From contig CAMDED010000043.1 in NCBI GenBank assembly GCA_945893365.1, positions 1 through 50,080 of the forward strand: a stretch of 50,080 nt of DNA, given 5' to 3'. This DNA is from Candidatus Sulfopaludibacter sp. SbA3. GTDB lineage: Bacteria; Acidobacteriota; Terriglobia; Bryobacterales; Bryobacteraceae. Below, piece by piece: positions 45,233 through 50,080 of this stretch; the first letter of the stretch is position 1, and the number at the start of each line of letters is the position of its first letter. Both the position numbers and the translations under genes were made by a program. A model generated the notes under the pieces. That model was not told the origin of the DNA, did not search any database, and saw only the letters and a list, made by a program, of their open reading frames with translations.

Positions 45233-45675
45233 ATGGCCGTGCAGCTCGATTTATCGTCGGGATGGAAGACATACGAGGTATTGGGGAGGGACGGTCTCGG
45301 GAACCACACAATAACGCCGTTCTCCGATTGTTTGGCCACCTCGGGAAAGATACTGGCGCAGCCGATTATCAAGATGCGGAAGGTGCAAGAAATTGGATGG
45401 CCAGAGGCGAAGCGTGTCCTCAAGGACGGCCATGGCCACCCGCTGATAGTCAAAAGAGCGACGTGATCTGGCTCCTGAAATGCAAACCAACATGCTGGAG
45501 GCTCTATTTTTATGTCTACGAAAGCGGCAAAGACAAGCGAATCGTCTACGTCCATGCCGTCTGTAAAAAGACGGACAAAGAAGACCCTCGCGACGCCGTC
45601 CGAGCCAGGCGCATCGCTGACGAAATACGGCCAGGCGGACGTGCTATCACGCCCTTCGAGTTCCCAACTCGCTGA
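45233..45675 (+). pseudogene. RelE/HigB-like (Gp49 type) toxin, apparently frameshifted
   Basis: Reading from ATG 45233 gives a plausible N-terminal half (WKTYEVLGRDGLGN, then MRKVQEIGWPEAKRVLKDG). The C-terminal half of the family appears in the next frame as VIWLLKCKPTCWRLYFYVYE, DKRIVYVHAVCKKTDKEDPR and ARRIADEI, to the stop at 45675. The switch falls at AAAAGAGCGAC near 45456-45462; removing one AG would restore a single frame, and the length 443 is two more than a multiple of three. Alternatively the toxin lies entirely in the second frame from ATG 45262. Intact members are ribosome-dependent or free mRNA interferases. The HTH gene that follows would be its antitoxin. Confidence 0.55.
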
Positions 45676-46114
45676 TGCGTACGAAACGGATGAGTTTCTC
45701 AACGAATGGGCTAACGACGTTCAGTTCCATCTAGCCAGGAATCTTCTGCACCTGAGGCGATACCGGCGGATGTCACAGAATTCGGTTGCGCGGGCGATGG
45801 GGACAAGTCAATCCGCAATCGCTCGCATCGAAAGCGGGCAAGAGAATATCACGCTGGACACTTTGCGGCGCCTCGTTGTTGCCCTGCGTGGTCGATTTTA
45901 CGTATCGATACCTCCTCAGGAGAGCGCGCCGCGGCAGATACGCCCTTGGTGGGAAGTCGATGATTCACAGCGGTCTCAGTGGATGTTGGTTGGTTATGAA
46001 GCCCGGCGGGACCGCCAGGCCGATCAGGTTCTTCTTGCACTGGAGCGGCGGACCACGAACGGAAGCACGCTTCAGGAAGCGATGATGCTGGAAGGATCCG
46101 GCACAGGGGACTAA
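45512..46114 (+). CDS. XRE-family helix-turn-helix antitoxin/regulator
   Basis: Up to 200 residues. The HTH lies around residues 77-125: LLHLRRYRRMSQNSVARAMG, SQSAIARIESGQ, then LDTLRRLVVALRG. A Ser/Lys/Thr-rich, probably disordered N-terminus precedes it, so the true start may be downstream (ATG 45554 or a GTG near 45643), which would reduce the overlap with the toxin. HigA-type proteins bind the toxin and repress the operon. C-terminal RPWWEVDDSQRSQW is conserved-looking but unidentified. Confidence 0.85.
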   Translation: MSTKAAKTSESSTSMPSVKRRTKKTLATPSEPGASLTKYGQADVLSRPSSSQLADAYETDEFLNEWANDVQFHLARNLLHLRRYRRMSQNSVARAMGTSQSAIARIESGQENITLDTLRRLVVALRGRFYVSIPPQESAPRQIRPWWEVDDSQRSQWMLVGYEARRDRQADQVLLALERRTTNGSTLQEAMMLEGSGTGD

Positions 46115-46119
46115 TTAAG

Positions 46120-46446
46120 ATGGCAAGGAAAACTAACGCGAAGCCCTTGAGCGCTACTCCTGAGCCTGCAGCGGAAGCGACGCGGCGGGATATTCGGTCG
46201 CCCGAGTTTTTTTCGATATACACAAACGATATTCATGTGCAGACAAGTCCCTGGGATATGCGCTGCATCTTCGGAGAGATTACCGATCCCATAACGGCTG
46301 GCCAGACGGTCTTGACCGTCAAACAGCTTGGCGAATTCCGCATGTCGCTGCAATTGGCGAAGAAGCTAACGATGATAATGCTAGAGCAACTTAGGGACTA
46401 CGAGGAGCGCTTTGGTGAGATTCCAGTACCACAACCAAAGACTTAA
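46120..46446 (+). CDS. DUF3467 family protein
   Basis: 108 residues. SPEFFSIYTNDIHVQTSPWDMRCIFGEI followed by a helix ending YEERFGEIPVP is the DUF3467 signature. These are small cytosolic proteins of unknown role; structures of relatives form beta-rich homo-oligomers (recollection). Five bases after the HTH stop, so co-transcribed with it. Why a DUF3467 gene accompanies a toxin-antitoxin-like pair is unclear. Confidence 0.85.
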   Translation: MARKTNAKPLSATPEPAAEATRRDIRSPEFFSIYTNDIHVQTSPWDMRCIFGEITDPITAGQTVLTVKQLGEFRMSLQLAKKLTMIMLEQLRDYEERFGEIPVPQPKT

Positions 46447-46628
46447 CGCTTTGCGCGATTCCGGCGTGCCTTGCCCGACTTCTCGACAATAACGTCTTGC
46501 TTTCCGACAGCGATTCGGCCTGGTGCTTCTTCCTCTTTGATCCCCGCCGGGCGGAGGTCCGCTCCTCAGAGAAGCTCCGTTTGCGCCCGCCCGTCCCGAC
46601 GATTCATAATTGGCTCAAAGCCGCATGA
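46443..46628 (+). pseudogene. Fragment of an unidentified gene coupled to the aminotransferase
   Basis: An open frame without ATG reads LARLLDNNVLLSDSDSAW, then CFFLFDPRRAEVRSSEKLRL and PTIHNWLKAA, ending with TGA at 46626-46628. Third-position GC is high, as in the surrounding genes, and its stop overlaps the aminotransferase ATG as ATGA. This suggests the 3' end of a former operon gene whose front was lost, perhaps when the HTH/DUF3467 genes arrived. A TTG at 46497 could start a 43-residue protein instead. Family not recognised. Confidence 0.35.
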
Positions 46629-47941
46629 CGAAAGACGAAATTATTCTCGCCAACGAGGAATACCTGTTTCCGTCGGTCTTCCACTACTTTCAGAAGCCCC
46701 TGGTCATCTTGCGGGCCAAGGACCAGTTCGTCTGGGACGCCGACGAAAACCGGTACCTGGACTTTTTCGGCGGCATCGTAACCGTCAGCGTCGGGCACTG
46801 CAACGATCGCGTCAACCAGCGGGTCCACGAGCAGATGGACCGCCTGCAACACGTGTCAACCGTGTTCGCCAACGAACCCCAGGCCGCGCTCGCAAAGAAG
46901 ATCGCAAGCATTTCGCCCGGCGGCAAGCTGACCAAGTCGTTCTTCACCAACAGCGGCACCGAGGCGAACGAAATGGCCATCCTCGCGGCGCGGTGTTACA
47001 CGGGATCGAGCGAAATCGTCGCCCTGCGGCATTCCTATCACGGCCGCTCGGCGCTTGCGATGACGCTCACCGCGCATTCGAACTGGCGCCTTGGGGGAAC
47101 TCCGCAGGCTGGAGTCGTCCACGCGCACAACGCGTATTGCTACCGGTGCCCGTTCGGTCTGGAGTATCCTTCCTGCGACGTCCGCTGCGCCACCGACATG
47201 GAGGAATTGATCCGCACCACCACCTCCGGACGCATTGCGGGGTTCATTGGCGAACCCATTCAGGGCGTCGGCGGATTCATCACGCCGCCCAAGGAATACT
47301 TCGGCATCGTCGCCGGCATCGTCAAAAAATACGGCGGCGTTTTCATCAGCGACGAAGTGCAGACGGCGTGGGGGCGCACGGGCGGCAAGTGGTTCGGGAT
47401 TGAACAGTACGGCGTGATACCGGACGTGATCACCAGCGCGAAGGGTCTCGGCAACGGCATGCCGATCGGGCTGACGCTCGCGCGGGCGGAAGTGGCGGAT
47501 TCCGTGAAGGGCGCAACCATCTCCACATTCGGAGGCAATCCGATCGCCGCGACAGCCGGGAAGGCCGTGCTCGACTATATAGAGGAAGAGAATCTTCGCG
47601 TGAACACCGCCGAAGTAGGCGCCTACCTTCGCGGGAAACTGGAAGAACTGGCCGAAAAGCACGCGATTATCGGGCAGGTGCGCGGCATGGGTCTGCTGCA
47701 GGCAATCGAGCTTGTGGAGGATCGCCAGACGAAAGCGCCGGCGGCCGCGGCAACCGCCGCGTTCCTTGAAGCCGCGCGCGAGAATCGCCTGCTCGTGGGC
47801 AAGGGCGGCCTGTACGGCAACGTGATTCGCATCTCGCCGCCCATGAACATCGCGAAGAGCGACGTGGACGAGTTTGCGCGCCTCGCGGACCGCAGTCTCG
47901 CGCAGTGCGTGTCTCATGCGGGCTCGGGGAGCCGCGCGTGA
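46625..47941 (+). CDS. Class III pyridoxal-phosphate aminotransferase (AGXT2-like / beta-alanine type)
   Basis: 438 residues from ATG 46625. PLP site: TNSGTEANEMA, SYHGRSALAMT, ISDEVQTAWGRTGGKW with the ring-binding Asp, and the Schiff-base Lys in TSAKGLGNGMPIG; STFGGNPIA follows. Closest in style to alanine-glyoxylate aminotransferase 2 and beta-alanine or beta-aminoisobutyrate aminotransferases. An internal CYRCPFG-YPSC-DVRC insertion with four cysteines is typical of this subgroup. Overlaps preT by four bases (GTGA), pointing to a role at the end of reductive pyrimidine degradation, where beta-alanine is transaminated. Confidence 0.93.
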   Translation: MTKDEIILANEEYLFPSVFHYFQKPLVILRAKDQFVWDADENRYLDFFGGIVTVSVGHCNDRVNQRVHEQMDRLQHVSTVFANEPQAALAKKIASISPGGKLTKSFFTNSGTEANEMAILAARCYTGSSEIVALRHSYHGRSALAMTLTAHSNWRLGGTPQAGVVHAHNAYCYRCPFGLEYPSCDVRCATDMEELIRTTTSGRIAGFIGEPIQGVGGFITPPKEYFGIVAGIVKKYGGVFISDEVQTAWGRTGGKWFGIEQYGVIPDVITSAKGLGNGMPIGLTLARAEVADSVKGATISTFGGNPIAATAGKAVLDYIEEENLRVNTAEVGAYLRGKLEELAEKHAIIGQVRGMGLLQAIELVEDRQTKAPAAAATAAFLEAARENRLLVGKGGLYGNVIRISPPMNIAKSDVDEFARLADRSLAQCVSHAGSGSRA

Positions 47942-49230
47942 CGGACAATTTCCCGGAGATTCATCCGGCGCTGGGAGATCGCGCCGCCGTTGCCGAGGCG
48001 AACCGCTGCCTGTTCTGTTACGACGCTCCCTGCACGAACGCGTGCCCCACGCATATCGACGTTCCGCGGTTCATCAAAAAGATCGCAAGCGGTAACCTTC
48101 GCGGTTCGGCCGGAACGATTCTCAGCGCGAACATCCTTGGCTTAAGTTGTTCCCGCGTGTGTCCGGTGGAGGTATTGTGCGAAGGCGCTTGCGTGCTTCA
48201 CGGGTACAATAAGCAACCCATCGAGATCGGCCGCTTGCAACGCCATGCGATGGATTATTTTTATTCGCACAACCCCGCCATTCCCGTTGCGGTGAGGGCT
48301 AAGCCGCTGCGCGTGGCGTGTATCGGCGGCGGCCCAGCGTCTCTTTCATGCGCCGCCGAGTTGCGGCGGAACGGGGCCGACGTCACGATCTTCGATAGCC
48401 GCCCGCTGCCGGGAGGGTTGAATACCTACGGCATCGCGCAGTACAAGCTGCGACCGGAGGACAGCCTGAAGGAAGTCGCGTTAGTCCGCTCGATGGGGGT
48501 CCGGTTCGAAGAGGGCGTGGAGGTCGGCGGCGCGATGCCGGTCGAGCGATTGGAGCGCGACTTCGAGGCGGTTTTCATCGGCGCCGGTCTTGGACCCACC
48601 CGTCCGCTGGGCATCCCGGGCGATGATTTGCCGGGTGTGGTCGACGCGCTGAGGTTCATCGCACGCTATAAGATCGGGAAGACCGAAGTGGGGAGGCGGG
48701 TGGTCGTGGCCGGCGCGGGCAACACGGCGATCGATGCCGCGATCGCGGCGGTCAGGCTCGGCGCGGAAGAGGTGCATCTCCTGTACAGGCGCGGCCAGCG
48801 CGAGATGCCGGCGTTCAGCTTCGAGTATGAGCGGGCGCTCGCCGAAGGAGTGCGGTTCCATTGGCAAACGGTACCGGTATCGTTGTCCGGCGCGGGTTCG
48901 GTGGAACGAATCGAGTGCGCGCGCACGGAACTTGGCGCGGCGGACGCGAGTGGCCGGAGTAGTCCGCGGATACTGCCTTACTCGAATTTTTTCATCTCCT
49001 GCGACATGGTGATTCCGGCGATCGGGCAGTCGAGGCTGCTTGAATTGCTGAGCGCTTGCCGAGGCGTCGAGCTCGACCACGGGCGGGTGCGGGTGGACGC
49101 GCGGACGGGGCGGACTTCAAATCCACGCTACTATGCGGGCGGGGATTGCGTGAACGGGGGACGGGAAGTGGTGGACGCGGTGGCCGAAGGAAAACGCGCC
49201 GCGCTTGGTATCCTGGAAGCTCTGGGTTGA
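47938..49230 (+). CDS. preT: NAD(P)-dependent dihydropyrimidine dehydrogenase, FAD subunit PreT
   Basis: 430 residues from GTG 47938. An N-terminal Fe-S domain has CLFCYDAPCTNACPTHIDVP and CSRVCPVEVLCEGACV. The FAD site CIGGGPASLSCAAELRRNG and the NAD(P) site VVVAGAGNTAIDAAIAA follow; SCDMVIPAIGQS and YYAGGDCVNGGREVVDAVAEG close the FAD domain. With PreA it reduces uracil and thymine, the first step of reductive catabolism. preA is not found in this window: the next gene is unrelated, so preA must be elsewhere. Coupled to the upstream aminotransferase. Confidence 0.92.
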   Translation: MTDNFPEIHPALGDRAAVAEANRCLFCYDAPCTNACPTHIDVPRFIKKIASGNLRGSAGTILSANILGLSCSRVCPVEVLCEGACVLHGYNKQPIEIGRLQRHAMDYFYSHNPAIPVAVRAKPLRVACIGGGPASLSCAAELRRNGADVTIFDSRPLPGGLNTYGIAQYKLRPEDSLKEVALVRSMGVRFEEGVEVGGAMPVERLERDFEAVFIGAGLGPTRPLGIPGDDLPGVVDALRFIARYKIGKTEVGRRVVVAGAGNTAIDAAIAAVRLGAEEVHLLYRRGQREMPAFSFEYERALAEGVRFHWQTVPVSLSGAGSVERIECARTELGAADASGRSSPRILPYSNFFISCDMVIPAIGQSRLLELLSACRGVELDHGRVRVDARTGRTSNPRYYAGGDCVNGGREVVDAVAEGKRAALGILEALG

Positions 49231-49238
49231 TCTCACTG

Positions 49239-49886
49239 ATGATCTCACTCGATCCGGTTGAAGCCCGCGTCTTGGGGTCGCTTATTGAGAAGGAAATGGC
49301 GACGCCGGAGCACTATCCGCTCTCGCTAAACGCGCTGGTGAACGCCTGCAATCAGAAATCGAACCGCGATCCGGCCATGTCGCTCGACGAGAGCGATGTC
49401 TCCGAGGCGCTCGAGCGACTCCGGTTCAAGGGTCTGGCCTCTATCCTTACGGGCGGCGACAATCGGGTGCCGAAACATTCCCACCGCGCGTACGAAGGGC
49501 TGAATCTCGGCAATCGGGAGTTGGCGCTGCTGTGCGTGCTGATGCTTCGGGGGCCGCAGACGGTGGGCGAGCTGCGCGGACGCACGCAGAGTCTGCACAA
49601 CTTTGACGATCTGGATTCCGTCGAAGGGTGTTTGCATCGCCTGGCGGAGCGGGAGGCCCAGCCGCTGGTGACGAAGCTTCCGCGGCAGGCGGGCATGAAG
49701 GAATCCCGCTACGCTCACCTGTTCTGCGGAGTACCGCAACTCGTGCGCGAACCGGAGCGTGGAGGGGAGCCGGTGGCTGCCGGGCAGAGCCGCGCCGACA
49801 GGATCGAGGCGGATCTCGCGGCGCTGAGAAAAGAGATGGAGGAGCTTCGGCGGCAGTTCGCCGATTTCCGCAAGCAGTTCGAGTAG
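49239..49886 (+). CDS. YceH-family (DUF480) protein
   Basis: 215 residues from ATG 49239. Two winged-helix domains typical of DUF480: LDPVEARVLGSLIEKEMATP, YPLSLNALVNACNQKSNRDP and LRGPQTVGELRGRT, with VSEALERLRFKGLA between. The C-terminus (EADLAALRKEMEELRRQFADF) is a coiled coil. The molecular role is not established. The upstream GATCTCACTGATGATCTCAC duplication gives two overlapping start contexts; the later ATG fits the family. Confidence 0.93.
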   Translation: MISLDPVEARVLGSLIEKEMATPEHYPLSLNALVNACNQKSNRDPAMSLDESDVSEALERLRFKGLASILTGGDNRVPKHSHRAYEGLNLGNRELALLCVLMLRGPQTVGELRGRTQSLHNFDDLDSVEGCLHRLAEREAQPLVTKLPRQAGMKESRYAHLFCGVPQLVREPERGGEPVAAGQSRADRIEADLAALRKEMEELRRQFADFRKQFE

Positions 49887-50080
49887 GTTTGAGTCTCGGG
49901 AAACTTTGCGCGGCAGACGGCAGGCGGCGAAAGACGATGTCGCGGTAGGGATGCAAGTTACCCCGCACCCCCCGCACAGATCCGTACAAGCGCGATTGAC
50001 GCATACGGCTTTTACCTTGGATGGATAACGGCAAAGCGCTGCTCCGGGTAAGGATGCACCACCCTGGGACGAGGCAACCA

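Noticed and set aside
44938-45702. 254-codon minus-strand frame opposite the toxin/HTH region
   Set aside because: No domain, and the plus strand carries recognisable toxin and HTH motifs with a promoter.

Overview
The window is about 50 kb of high-GC bacterial DNA and most resembles an acidobacterium of the Solibacter/Bryobacter type. This is inferred from content: an Oar-like TonB-dependent transporter with a carboxypeptidase-regulatory-like N-terminus, Tat-exported proteins of unknown function beside a GH29 fucosidase, PIG-L and Gfo/Idh proteins, and a fadN-fadA-fadE beta-oxidation operon. No rRNA, tRNA, CRISPR array, transposase or integrase was found.

Layout. 1-5.5 kb: end of a glycerate kinase, a large outer-membrane transporter, and a small protein with an acidic front and a lysine-rich histone-H1-like tail. 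5.7-9.0 kb (minus): polysaccharide-deacetylase-like protein, PIG-L deacetylase, flippase-like membrane protein. 9.1-9.95 kb (plus): ECF sigma factor overlapping its zinc-finger anti-sigma factor, preceded by five imperfect 16-17 bp repeats. 9.97-15.8 kb (minus): a defence-type island with a UPF0175/DUF3368 toxin-antitoxin pair, a DUF4062-NACHT-FGE-lectin STAND-like receptor, and an XcyI-like restriction enzyme whose methyltransferase is broken by two lesions. The restriction block lies between two copies of a 37 bp piece of the neighbouring SDR gene. 15.9-17.4 kb: the SDR gene, then a three-copy 159/189 bp repeat carrying a conserved dyad, directly upstream of fadN. 17.4-23.0 kb: fadN, fadA, fadE. 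23.0-30.3 kb: a frameshifted P-loop kinase, a small hypothetical protein, an SIS-domain protein, a radical SAM/SPASM protein with a 30 bp perfect palindrome in its coding sequence, and an operon of fucosidase plus two tandem paralogues of unknown function. 30.3-35.3 kb (minus): DUF433/DUF5615 toxin-antitoxin remnants, then an overlapping trio of flavin halogenase-like enzyme, carotenoid oxygenase (frameshifted) and membrane glycosyltransferase. 35.5-41.4 kb: HD-GYP response regulator, then a minus-strand run of sugar isomerase, Gfo/Idh dehydrogenase, phosphoesterase, prfB (with its programmed +1 frameshift) and Sua5. 41.6-46.6 kb: accessory genes (a HEPN-like candidate, secreted proteins, a broken RelE/HigB-like toxin with an HTH antitoxin, DUF3467). 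46.6-49.9 kb: class III aminotransferase and PreT (reductive pyrimidine catabolism), then a YceH-family protein.

Central metabolism and translation genes are intact, while several accessory genes carry frameshifts or stops. This fits either decay of mobile or defence genes or indel errors in the assembly; the sequence alone cannot decide. The strongest candidates for something new are the DUF4062-NACHT-FGE protein, the conserved-dyad repeat array in front of fadN, and the halogenase-like/carotenoid oxygenase/glycosyltransferase operon.
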